64,000 nt of DNA, taken from positions 1 to 64,000 of IMG/VR virus record IMGVR_UViG_3300046011_010118, one strand, 5' to 3'. The number at the start of each line of letters is the position of its first letter. Within the stretch, counting starts at the first letter, position 1. Shown piece by piece: positions 29,688-37,614 of the stretch. The DNA is from a virus. A program made the translations under genes and the position numbers. Below the pieces are notes generated by a model. The model was not told the origin of the DNA. It saw nothing but the letters and a program-made list of their open reading frames with translations, and did no database searches.

Positions 29688-30313
29688 TGTTTATAGATGT
29701 CAAATTTAGATAAATCTGGATATGGTAATTCTAAATCAGTATTGTGCTTTTTGGTTCCATCTATATTATAGAATTGATTCATTAATAGTAATCCTCTAGC
29801 TGCTAACTCAGGCATCATATAGAAATTCCATCCTAGCATATCAAAATTATCATCATGATATGAACATTCTCTTCTACCACTATATCTTGCTCTTTTAAAC
29901 CAGTGATATGCTTCTAAACTGTCAGTTAAGATAGCTCCACCTTTACTTAATTTAAAATGCTTATAAGGACCTGTAAATGAAACACACATATGAGTTCCTG
30001 GTTTGTACATGTCTGCTGTAAAGCATAAAGCACTGTCCCAAACATTAGTAGGTGCTAATTGATAAGCTCCTTTTAATGTTTTACCTTCTACAGGTGTAAA
30101 TTTTACTTTAGCACCAGCATGAATAATTTCACAAGGTACAGATGGGTATGTACGAGCAGGGATTGTTACTTCTTTTCCTTTAACATTTTCAAACATTAAA
30201 GCCAAGAATAAAGCATTACTTTGGTTATCTACAGTTACTACGTAAGGAGCACCTGTATAGTCAGCTAGTGCTTTTTCGAAATCTTCTGTTATTTTATAAA
30301 TACCATTTGCCAT
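29684..30313 (-). CDS. short DegT/DnrJ/EryC1-type aminotransferase
   Basis: 209 residues, about half the usual 370-400. DNQSNALFLALMFE, VTIPARTYPSVPCEIIHAGA and SFTGPYKHFKLSKGGAILTD (Lys in the PLP-binding position) match DegT-type sugar aminotransferases. The small domain is largely missing. Either a minimal enzyme or an evolutionary fragment kept in frame. Unlike the 26531-27814 gene it retains the Lys, so aminotransfer to a keto sugar is the expected reaction if active. Confidence 0.7.
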   Translation of the reverse strand: MANGIYKITEDFEKALADYTGAPYVVTVDNQSNALFLALMFENVKGKEVTIPARTYPSVPCEIIHAGAKVKFTPVEGKTLKGAYQLAPTNVWDSALCFTADMYKPGTHMCVSFTGPYKHFKLSKGGAILTDSLEAYHWFKRARYSGRRECSYHDDNFDMLGWNFYMMPELAARGLLLMNQFYNIDGTKKHNTDLELPYPDLSKFDIYKQ

Positions 30314-30316
30314 AAT

Positions 30317-30943
30317 CTATATTTTTTCGTAAAAAGCATTTTGTTTTTCTTGACGCTCAATTGTTTTAGAATGTACTAATTCATATCCTTTAGGTAAATT
30401 AGCTATTGTTTTCCAACCTGCAAGACGCTCGTGTACTTTGTTAATCCACGTTATTTCCTTTTTATTAGCGCATATACGTGTTTGGAAATCAGGATAATTA
30501 ACCCACCCATTATCATCTACAAACCATCTCCATTTATCAATGTGATCACGAGTTAATCCTTCGACAGTATTAATTCTAGGTACGGCGATTAGATCTACTA
30601 AATCTTTATTCATGTCTAATATACCATGAATATTTTCAGCTAATCCATCACTTAGATATTCATCTGCATCAATAAAGAATACCCAATCACGTGTACAGTG
30701 GTTTTTAACATTATTTTTAAATGATGCAAAGTCACCATTTAGTGAAGCGAATATTCTATGATATTCAAAAGATTGTCCAACATTATATTTGTTGGCTACT
30801 TTTTTAACCTCGTCTGTAGCAGTTGAATCTAATTGAACCATTATTTCATCACCTGGTTTGATGATGGTTACTAGTTGATCTAGTAAACGCTCTAGTTCAA
30901 CATGTTCATTCCATGCTGTAATTGCAAAACTAATTGTAGACAT
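30317..30943 (-). CDS. glycosyltransferase family 2-like protein
   Basis: 208 residues. TISFAITAWNEHVELERLLD, DEIMVQLDSTATDEVKKV, and WVFFIDADEYLSDGLAENI near residue 88 with DAD as the metal-binding motif. WINKVHERLAGW resembles the C-terminal element of the LPS core glucosyltransferase group. Start context AAGTTATG; first gene of the run 30943 to 21399. Confidence 0.8.
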   Translation of the reverse strand: MSTISFAITAWNEHVELERLLDQLVTIIKPGDEIMVQLDSTATDEVKKVANKYNVGQSFEYHRIFASLNGDFASFKNNVKNHCTRDWVFFIDADEYLSDGLAENIHGILDMNKDLVDLIAVPRINTVEGLTRDHIDKWRWFVDDNGWVNYPDFQTRICANKKEITWINKVHERLAGWKTIANLPKGYELVHSKTIERQEKQNAFYEKI

Positions 30944-30946
30944 AAC

Positions 30947-31192
30947 TTAGTCATTTAATAACTCTTTTTTAGATTCATTAGATACTGAATTTGTATCTGT
31001 TGATACCCACTGTTTATATTTTTCAGCAGCACTTAGTAAGGTTTCATTTGGTTCATAGTCATAATAGATAACATCATCATTTACTTCTTTGATTTTTTCC
31101 TTTAACATGTCCCATTGAGCTGGGGTTATGTTATGATGATGTGCTCCTTCCATGAATCCTTTAAACCAAATTACAAAGTCTCTACTTGTCAT
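30947..31192 (-). CDS. conserved small phage protein
   Basis: 81 residues, SRDFVIWFKGFMEGAHHHNI then TPAQWDMLKEKIKEV. The SRDFxxWxxGFxE...xTPxQWxxxKxxL pattern recurs in many tailed phages; function unknown. It overlaps the upstream zinc-ribbon gene by 4 nt. Confidence 0.65.
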   Translation of the reverse strand: MTSRDFVIWFKGFMEGAHHHNITPAQWDMLKEKIKEVNDDVIYYDYEPNETLLSAAEKYKQWVSTDTNSVSNESKKELLND

Positions 31193-31620
31193 AACGAATT
31201 TAATTTTAAAATAGCAGATGCAAATGATTCTCTTGGAAAATGTTCCATTAAACTCATATCAATTCTATGAGTTTGATTTTTTGGAAAACGTGCTTTTTCC
31301 TCTTCTTTAATTGGTACTAATGGAGCAACTGTCCATTTCCAAGCATCTTTATTACTTCCATTTGGAAATAATATACCTTTTTCAGCTATATTGATTGTAC
31401 TTGGATACCATACGAATCCATCTTTATCTACTATTTCTAAATCTTTAATTAGTTCTGGGAGTGATTCTTTTGCATTTGTTACAAAGTCGCTGTCCTGTAC
31501 CATGTGTGAAGTGCTTCCGTATCCACAATTAAAACACATCCATTGAATGAATTGTTCATGATGATACTCATAACACATTTCAGCGTCACAACATGGACAC
31601 TTAATTAAATTGTCAGTCAT
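31189..31620 (-). CDS. zinc-ribbon-containing hypothetical protein
   Basis: 143 residues. The N-terminus has CPCCDAEMCYEYHHEQF followed by WMCFNCGYGS, that is CxxC...CxxC, a zinc ribbon of about 30 residues. The rest is a beta-rich domain with WYPSTINIAEKGILFP. Function unknown. Confidence 0.6.
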   Translation of the reverse strand: MTDNLIKCPCCDAEMCYEYHHEQFIQWMCFNCGYGSTSHMVQDSDFVTNAKESLPELIKDLEIVDKDGFVWYPSTINIAEKGILFPNGSNKDAWKWTVAPLVPIKEEEKARFPKNQTHRIDMSLMEHFPRESFASAILKLNSL

Positions 31621-31643
31621 AATATAAAGGTATAAACTATATT

Positions 31644-31829
31644 TTAGAATCCAAACAACTTCTTAATTTTATCTAATAAAGATGTTTTTATTTCAACATC
31701 ACGATTAGATACAAATGGAGTTGTTTCTGGAGCAAGAACTGGAAGTTCAACATTCTTTTTCTTTGATGTTGGTTTCTTTGCAGTTGTTGCTTTTTTAGTT
31801 GTTACCTTTTTTGTGGTTTTCTTTTCCAT
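31644..31829 (-). CDS. Lys/Thr-rich histone-H1-like tail protein
   Basis: 61 residues. The first half is almost only Lys, Thr, Ala and Ser (KKTTKKVTTKKATTAKKPTS), like the C-terminal tails of histone H1-like bacterial proteins; the end KTSLLDKIKKLFGF is an amphipathic helix. DNA or membrane binding is plausible. ATATTTATA lies at 31846-31854, 17 nt upstream. Confidence 0.55.
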   Translation of the reverse strand: MEKKTTKKVTTKKATTAKKPTSKKKNVELPVLAPETTPFVSNRDVEIKTSLLDKIKKLFGF

Positions 31830-31845
31830 GATTGATTTGTTTGTA

Positions 31846-31854
31846 TATAAATAT
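31846..31854 (-). promoter_or_regulatory. late-type promoter-like 9-mer ATATTTATA
   Basis: Exact copy of the recurring motif, 17 nt before the start of the Lys/Thr-rich protein gene and inside the short gap after the upstream glycosyltransferase gene. Confidence 0.45.
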
Positions 31855-31857
31855 AGA

Positions 31858-33159
31858 TTATTGTTCTATCTTTTTAAGTTTAGGCAACTTAAGTTCAACT
31901 TGTTTTGGAAATTCAGGAGTATACTTTTTAAGTAATTCGTCTAACACCTCAACCATTTTGTCAAATGAGAAATTTTGTTTATTTCTGTATGCGAGGCGTT
32001 TTGCTTTTTCTTGATATTCTTTATAGTTGGTAAATACATCCATTAAAGCATGTCCTGATTGGTTATCATCAGGTTTGAACCACATTGATTCAGCCAATAT
32101 TGTATTAGCAACAGCCGCACTTGGGTGTACTTGATTTAATGTACCTCCTACTAAGCCACAGAGTTCAGAATTTAAGAAATCTAAATGCCCACTCCATCCA
32201 CTAGCAATAATTGGTTTTCCAATAACACTAAATTCAAGTAACGGGCGTCCAAATCCTTCACCTTTAGTAAAGGACACCATTGCTTTTACTTTTGGGTGGT
32301 TGTATATGCAATTTACTTCATCATCACTCAAATCACCATGGATTAAGTAGATATTAGGTATATCTTTTGAATTTACTGTTTTTCTAATATCATCTATCTT
32401 CTTCAAAATATTGTCTCTATCTATAATTGAAGGAGCACCTTGTGATACTTTTAAAATTAGTCCTGGTTTGTTTTTCTTTCCTTTAAATACTTCAAGGAAT
32501 GCTTTAATCATGTATCCAACATTCTTTCTATCTTCAGCATAGTCACCTTGCAACCAGTGCCCTACAAATAAGTAACAGAATTCTTCTTTAATTGTATTTA
32601 AATCATCATAAATGTCAAAATCAACAATATCGTCCGATTTAAAATATTTATTTAAATCAGCACCTTCAAATAATATTTCAAGTGGTTTTTTTAATTCAAT
32701 TACGTTTACTAATTGACCATTTGGTGCTTTCTGTTCAAATTTACTACTTTGAAATACTTTTTTAGAATGATCAGATGATACTAAATTTAGAGTCATTCTA
32801 TTACAACCTTCAATCCAACTAGGATCGCATGTTGTAGTTTCAATACCTGCTGTAACACCAATATTGAATTTACCTAATGGTTGAAATTCATTTGGTACTG
32901 TAATTTGGATCCATACTTCAGGTTGTTTAGGAACACTCATTGTTAGTTTTCCAATGATTCTATTTTTCAAATCTTCTTCTTCAGCAATGTTTGTATCTAA
33001 AGCACCGAATGGTGTTTGTCCCCATCTTTGAGATAATATTTTAATATCCCATTCTTCACCTTTAATTTTGATAAGTGATTTTACAAAATCACGAGATCTA
33101 GCTCCGTATCCACTATACGTGTCAATAGGGCAACTTACTATACAAAGTGGTTTACTCAT
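31858..33159 (-). CDS. glycosyltransferase family 4-like protein
   Basis: 433 residues, GT-B type. SCPIDTYSGYGARSRDFVKS at the N-terminus (glycine-rich acceptor loop), FCYLFVGHWLQ near residue 190, KPGLILKV, and the C-terminal donor-site region FTKGEGFGRPLLEFSVIGKP near 300 with the E-x7-E motif of retaining GT4 enzymes. It overlaps the next GT4 gene (33156-34598) by 4 nt. Confidence 0.82.
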   Translation of the reverse strand: MSKPLCIVSCPIDTYSGYGARSRDFVKSLIKIKGEEWDIKILSQRWGQTPFGALDTNIAEEEDLKNRIIGKLTMSVPKQPEVWIQITVPNEFQPLGKFNIGVTAGIETTTCDPSWIEGCNRMTLNLVSSDHSKKVFQSSKFEQKAPNGQLVNVIELKKPLEILFEGADLNKYFKSDDIVDFDIYDDLNTIKEEFCYLFVGHWLQGDYAEDRKNVGYMIKAFLEVFKGKKNKPGLILKVSQGAPSIIDRDNILKKIDDIRKTVNSKDIPNIYLIHGDLSDDEVNCIYNHPKVKAMVSFTKGEGFGRPLLEFSVIGKPIIASGWSGHLDFLNSELCGLVGGTLNQVHPSAAVANTILAESMWFKPDDNQSGHALMDVFTNYKEYQEKAKRLAYRNKQNFSFDKMVEVLDELLKKYTPEFPKQVELKLPKLKKIEQ

Positions 33160-34598
33160 AACGAAATTACAGTTTTATTTTGTTTTGCAGGTAATTCTTC
33201 AATTTTTATAAAATTATAACATTCTCTAGGCTCCCATTTTTCAAGAGTTTTATCAATATATTTGATAACATTTTTAGCCATATTTTTAGATGTCATCATT
33301 GCTTCATCTGATGTAACCCATTTACGAGCGGCTTCTCCTCTACGTTTACGTTCATCAGAACTTAATTCATATAGTGCTTTTATTTGAGCAGCTGCATCTC
33401 TAAAATCAGCTCTATCATCAAAGATATAAGGTGTTGGGACTGAACCTACAAGAGATAAATTTGATGGAAATACTGGGAAGGCCCATTCACCACATTTTTT
33501 ATATTTTCCAAAATGGTTTGATCCAAATTCTTCAGTGAATTTAATCCATTCACCATTTTCATCTTCAAAGCGCATTTGGTCTTGCATACCACCAGTTACG
33601 TTGGCAATGATTGGTTTTCCACACATCATAGCTTCAGTTAAACTTAATCCCCATCCTTCATTCGATGAAATCAAAATACAAGCATCCATTGAATTGTATA
33701 GTAAATTCATTTGTTCAGGAACAAATCTATTTAATCCTGTAATTAATACATTTGGAGGATTTTTACCCCAAATCATTTCAATTACAGCAGGAATATCTGT
33801 TCCGTTTTCATCTACAGGGTGTGTATGAGCTATAAATGCTACTTTATCTTTTTTATCTTCTGGAAGTTGGTCTACAAATAATTTCCAAGCTAATAGTACA
33901 TCTGGGAATGATTTGCGTCTAATGTTTCTAGAGTTAAATCCTAAAACAAAGTCAAATTCTTTTTTTCCAAATATGTTCTTTTTAAACTCTTCAAGTTCTT
34001 TTCCTTTATCTGTTCCTTCCTGAATAGGGAAGAATACATCTTCATTTATACCATGAGGCACATATCCTATTACTTTGTCTTTGGCTTTATCACCTAACAC
34101 AGCATGATTTAAGTTTTCAGTCTGTTTAGAAATAGCTAATAAACCATCACATGATTCGTAATATGGTCTGTTGTAAAGTGGATAAGGCAATGAATCCCAA
34201 ATGTTCAAATAAATAATTGGAACTTGAGAACGTATCTCTCTTTCATGCATCCACAACCAAATCCAATAACGTGGATCTGTAAACAACATGATTGCGTCTG
34301 GTTTTTCAACTTCAAGTAATGCTCTAATGGCTTCAATAGTTCCATATCCAGAACTAGGGTATAATGTTACTTGAGCATCTTCAATTCCATTAAATTTATT
34401 TGCATCTGCACTTAAATCTAATTTTTTACCTTCGTCTGGGTGTTTGATTGTACTACCTAAATTTATCCAATTGTAGTAATGGCAGGTACCTAAAATCATT
34501 TCCCTTGCCATAGTTGCAATACCAGAAGTTGTTCTGATATCATCTGATAATAGTAAAATCTTTTTACGTTGTGCTTGTGGAATGTAACCTTCTTTCAT
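33156..34598 (-). CDS. glycosyltransferase family 4-like protein
   Basis: 480 residues, GT-B type. KILLLSDDIRTTSGIATMAR at the N-terminus, FVLGFNSRNIRRKSFPDVLL near residue 218, and ISSNEGWGLSLTEAMMCGKP near 310, the E-x7-E donor-binding motif of GT4. The pair of adjacent GT4 enzymes suggests successive steps on one glycan. First gene of its coupled pair. Confidence 0.82.
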   Translation of the reverse strand: MKEGYIPQAQRKKILLLSDDIRTTSGIATMAREMILGTCHYYNWINLGSTIKHPDEGKKLDLSADANKFNGIEDAQVTLYPSSGYGTIEAIRALLEVEKPDAIMLFTDPRYWIWLWMHEREIRSQVPIIYLNIWDSLPYPLYNRPYYESCDGLLAISKQTENLNHAVLGDKAKDKVIGYVPHGINEDVFFPIQEGTDKGKELEEFKKNIFGKKEFDFVLGFNSRNIRRKSFPDVLLAWKLFVDQLPEDKKDKVAFIAHTHPVDENGTDIPAVIEMIWGKNPPNVLITGLNRFVPEQMNLLYNSMDACILISSNEGWGLSLTEAMMCGKPIIANVTGGMQDQMRFEDENGEWIKFTEEFGSNHFGKYKKCGEWAFPVFPSNLSLVGSVPTPYIFDDRADFRDAAAQIKALYELSSDERKRRGEAARKWVTSDEAMMTSKNMAKNVIKYIDKTLEKWEPRECYNFIKIEELPAKQNKTVISL

Positions 34599-34615
34599 AA
34601 TAATTTTTAAAAGTA

Positions 34616-34819
34616 TTAAAGACTACCACTCATTATTAATTCAGTGTGGTTGTGTAATTGTTTGCGAAATTCTTCACTGCTCAAATACAAATGAATTGCT
34701 CTATTTGTTAACTTTTGTAAGTTAAATTTGTTTTTGATACTTGCAACTTTAAATTCTTCAAACAAGTCTTGATGTACTTTTACACTCGTAAGTGTTAATT
34801 TTTCATTTTTGCTTGCCAT
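34616..34819 (-). CDS. ribbon-helix-helix-like small regulator
   Basis: 67 residues. KLTLTSVKVHQDLFEEFKVA then FNLQKLTNRAIHLYLSS resembles a ribbon-helix-helix protein of CopG/Arc type: one strand followed by two helices. It could be a transcriptional regulator. ATATTTATA lies at 34836-34844. Confidence 0.6.
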   Translation of the reverse strand: MASKNEKLTLTSVKVHQDLFEEFKVASIKNKFNLQKLTNRAIHLYLSSEEFRKQLHNHTELIMSGSL

Positions 34820-34835
34820 AAACTATATATTTTGA

Positions 34836-34844
34836 TATAAATAT
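34836..34844 (-). promoter_or_regulatory. late-type promoter-like 9-mer ATATTTATA
   Basis: Exact copy, 17 nt before the start codon of the ribbon-helix-helix-like gene, in a run of alternating A and T. Confidence 0.45.
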
Positions 34845-34852
34845 ATATTCCT

Positions 34853-35794
34853 TTAAAAAGAATTTAACTTGTTACAAAGAGAGGGATTGTTGTTAAATTG
34901 GCACCATTTACATAAAGGTCCTACTTGTTTTAGGTGTTCTTTAACTAATGGTTTTCCATCTTTATCAAAACAATCTTCTATAAATGTACGAAAGCCTTCT
35001 AATGTAGCCGAACGTTTTCTTGGGCCTGATGCAGGAGTGAATGTTTGAATCCTAGGAATCGGATATTCACTGTTTTCCCATATTTTACGCTTCACAATGA
35101 AGAATTCAACTTCAATTTTATCTATATCCCAATTGAATAATTTACTAAAGTATTCTTTATAAAGTAATATTTGTGATGTTTTAGTTTCGTTTCGTTTATC
35201 CTCGTCTCTCCATCCACGTTTTGAGGTTTTAATATCGTAAATACAAATGGTGTCTGTATTTTCATTATATAGTATAAAATCGATAAAACCCCTAAATTTA
35301 ACATTAGGATAATTTTCATGCGGAGTATATGCTAAAGGAAATTCAATTCCTATAAGGTGAGTTTTACGAGATGAAAAATATTCTCCTCGTTTTTTAAGGA
35401 AAAATTCTATTATTTCTCTTCCATCCTCGAAGTATTCAGCCATTTCAGCTGCTGAGGAGAAGTGTGTTTTGTGATTTTGTTCGAATCCTGTTTTGTATTC
35501 TTCCCTAAATGTGTTTTCAAACAGGCCTATAATATCTTCCCTGTCAGCAGCTGCTCCACTTTGTTCATACATTACTTTAAGGTAATGCTGTAATGCTGTA
35601 TGCATTGCTGTTCCAAATGTAAGTTCAATGCTTGGGGGGTTCTTATGTTTATCTACACTTTGAAGCTTCCACTTGTGTGGGCATTGCTTCCAAGTAGAAT
35701 ACTGTGAATATGAAACTATTTTTTCTTTACTCCAATCAATCTCTGTTTCTTTATGCTCGAGTAGAGGCTTTAGATGCTTTGGTAGTTTTTTCAT
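34853..35794 (-). CDS. PD-(D/E)XK nuclease (RecB/Cas4-like)
   Basis: 313 residues. YSQYSTWKQCPHKWKL near residue 30, GTAMHTALQHYL near 82, FRGFIDFILYNENTD near 172 (the catalytic Asp) and ICIYDIKTSKRGW (D-x-K) near 190, then QILLYKEYF. C-terminal CKWCQFNNNPSLC with the N-terminal Cys could bind an Fe-S cluster as in AddB and Cas4. A recombination or end-processing exonuclease is likely. It overlaps gene 62 by 44 nt, within the replication block. Confidence 0.82.
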   Translation of the reverse strand: MKKLPKHLKPLLEHKETEIDWSKEKIVSYSQYSTWKQCPHKWKLQSVDKHKNPPSIELTFGTAMHTALQHYLKVMYEQSGAAADREDIIGLFENTFREEYKTGFEQNHKTHFSSAAEMAEYFEDGREIIEFFLKKRGEYFSSRKTHLIGIEFPLAYTPHENYPNVKFRGFIDFILYNENTDTICIYDIKTSKRGWRDEDKRNETKTSQILLYKEYFSKLFNWDIDKIEVEFFIVKRKIWENSEYPIPRIQTFTPASGPRKRSATLEGFRTFIEDCFDKDGKPLVKEHLKQVGPLCKWCQFNNNPSLCNKLNSF

Positions 35795-36203
35795 CTTTCA
35801 ATAACTTTTTTATTTCATCATCGTCTATTCCTCTGCTACTTAAGATGTTTTTTACTTCATCTTTATTTAATATATGGAGATATTCTTTTATCTCTCTAGT
35901 TGATATTTGGTAATGATTAGCTAAAGTATCTAATAATTCACTATTTACTTTAGATTTAGTTGATTTAATATATTTTGCAAATACCTTATTTTCAGGTAAA
36001 TACTTACAGTATATTAAATATATTTGATCAGGTTTTAATTGCCAAAACTGTTGTAGATAATTGGCTAATTCAAGATATGGTTCATACATTGATACAAGTC
36101 TATGCATCATGTAAGGATTAAATGTCGCTTTGTCCTCTTCACTAAATGAGGACCAAGGATCCTTAATGTACGTAACCTGTTTAAACCAATCAAATATTGT
36201 CAT
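35751..36203 (-). CDS. 62: clamp-loader small subunit, T4 gp62-like
   Basis: 150 residues. MTIFDWFKQVTYIKDPWSSF then SEEDKATFNPYMMHRLVSMY closely follows gp62 of T4-like phages, and YLIYCKYLPENKVFAKYIK fits its middle. Gp62 joins gp44 in the complex that loads the gp45 clamp. It lies four genes from the clamp gene, with gene 44 just upstream, conserving the T4-like order. Lys/Thr-rich C-terminus. Confidence 0.8.
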   Translation of the reverse strand: MTIFDWFKQVTYIKDPWSSFSEEDKATFNPYMMHRLVSMYEPYLELANYLQQFWQLKPDQIYLIYCKYLPENKVFAKYIKSTKSKVNSELLDTLANHYQISTREIKEYLHILNKDEVKNILSSRGIDDDEIKKLLKDEKTTKASKASTRA

Positions 36204-36206
36204 TTA

Positions 36207-36425
36207 TTACTTATCTTTAGGCATAAATTCAGCATTTACATGTCCACATTTAGAACAAGTAAATACTGGAATAGGCATAAGTGCATCTTGTGCAGTACCA
36301 GTTACGAAACGAGATATTTTACGTAACATTACTCCTTCGATAAACACTTCGTTTTCACATTCTTCACACTTAATAGGCGTTGTATCTTTTAACGCCACGT
36401 TCATGTTTAATTGCTGTTGGTTCAT
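36207..36425 (-). CDS. zinc-ribbon protein
   Basis: 72 residues. IKCEECENEVF near residue 18 and FTCSKCGHVNAEFMP near 53 form a CxxC...CxxC ribbon with VMLRKISRFVTG between. Similar proteins occur in the replication blocks of T4-like phages, role unknown. 4-nt overlap with the upstream gene. Confidence 0.6.
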   Translation of the reverse strand: MNQQQLNMNVALKDTTPIKCEECENEVFIEGVMLRKISRFVTGTAQDALMPIPVFTCSKCGHVNAEFMPKDK

Positions 36426-36700
36426 TTTGATTTTGTTTTAGAAAACCCTTGTTTTAAAGGTTCTATGTTTTTAGGTTCATCTTTTAAAAATTCTGCCTTA
36501 ACTGCTCTCCAATAATTTATATGGTTTGTATCTTTTTTTCTAGCTTCATCTACTTCTTCTTCTGAAAAGCGAGAATAGTTCATTTTTTCTAAAGAACCAA
36601 TAAGACCACTTATAAAAGCAATGACTTGTTCTTTATTTTGTTTCTTTAAATGGTTTGCTTGTTCTACTGGGGATGCAGTTGTTGTATCTAGTAAATTCAT
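36422..36700 (-). CDS. hypothetical protein in the replication block
   Basis: 92 residues, helical: QVIAFISGLIGSLEKMNYSR, then EEEVDEARKKDTNHINYW and a basic tail. Not recognised. It follows the clamp-loader ATPase gene by 2 nt. Confidence 0.55.
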   Translation of the reverse strand: MNLLDTTTASPVEQANHLKKQNKEQVIAFISGLIGSLEKMNYSRFSEEEVDEARKKDTNHINYWRAVKAEFLKDEPKNIEPLKQGFSKTKSK

Positions 36701-36702
36701 AG

Positions 36703-37614
36703 TTATTTTATTTTTAGTATCTGTGATATAAACGCCATGAAGTTAATTTCTTTATCGGCAATACTGTTATTTTGCCATAAATATTGGGCTGAATGGATTG
36801 CTATATCGGCAGGTGCATTTGAATATTCAGTTACACGTTCGTATAAACCGGTAAATAATGGTACATAATCATTTATGTCTGCGTCTGCTATTGTTTGTCT
36901 GATATCAGTCCATGCTGTTTTGCTCTTTGATTTTAGGTGCTTTATAACGTCATTTAAAACACCTTCAACATTAGCAACTAATGCTCCTGGATTTAAATTA
37001 TTACTGTCATCTACTGATTGTTGAGATGCATTAATAATTTTTCTAATGTCAGGATAATATGTTTTAACTAGAGCAGCAATGTCTGTTAATTCATATTTTA
37101 CTTTTTCTTGATCTAAAAGCCAAGCTAAATGTTTTGCAACATCGCCTTTAGCAGGTGGTTCAATATGAAATGTTTGGCATCTGCTCTTAAGTGGATCAAT
37201 AATACGTTCAGCATAGTTAGCTGTAAGTATAAATCGTGTTTTTGCAGAATATGTTTCCATTACATTACGCAATGCGGCTTGTGCTTGAGCAGTAATATAA
37301 TCGGCTTCATCCAATATTACTACTTTAAGTGGATTAAAACTATTTACAGAGGCAAAATCAACGATTTTATCTCTAATAGTGTCAATACCTCTTTCATCAG
37401 ATGCGTTAATATACATTATATCACACTTGATATTTTTAGTAATTAACTTAGCTAATGTTGTTTTACCTGTACCAGGTTTTCCAAATAGCAGTAAATGAGG
37501 AATATCATTTGTAGTGATACATTTAGAAATGAAGGCTTTTACACCCTCATTTCCAACGTATGTATCTAGTGTTTGGCTACGATATTTCTCAACCCATAGG
37601 GAATTGTTCGCCAT
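36703..37614 (-). CDS. 44: clamp-loader AAA+ ATPase, T4 gp44-like
   Basis: 303 residues. Walker A GKPGTGKTTLAK near residue 45, Walker B VVILDEADYIT near 100, sensor 1 FILTANYAE and the arginine-finger region SRCQTFHIEP mark an RFC/DnaX-type clamp loader. With gp62 it opens and loads the sliding clamp using ATP. Slightly shorter than T4 gp44 (319). Its first 26 nt overlap the end of groEL, so the chaperonin and the replisome are expressed together. Confidence 0.92.
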   Translation of the reverse strand: MANNSLWVEKYRSQTLDTYVGNEGVKAFISKCITTNDIPHLLLFGKPGTGKTTLAKLITKNIKCDIMYINASDERGIDTIRDKIVDFASVNSFNPLKVVILDEADYITAQAQAALRNVMETYSAKTRFILTANYAERIIDPLKSRCQTFHIEPPAKGDVAKHLAWLLDQEKVKYELTDIAALVKTYYPDIRKIINASQQSVDDSNNLNPGALVANVEGVLNDVIKHLKSKSKTAWTDIRQTIADADINDYVPLFTGLYERVTEYSNAPADIAIHSAQYLWQNNSIADKEINFMAFISQILKIK

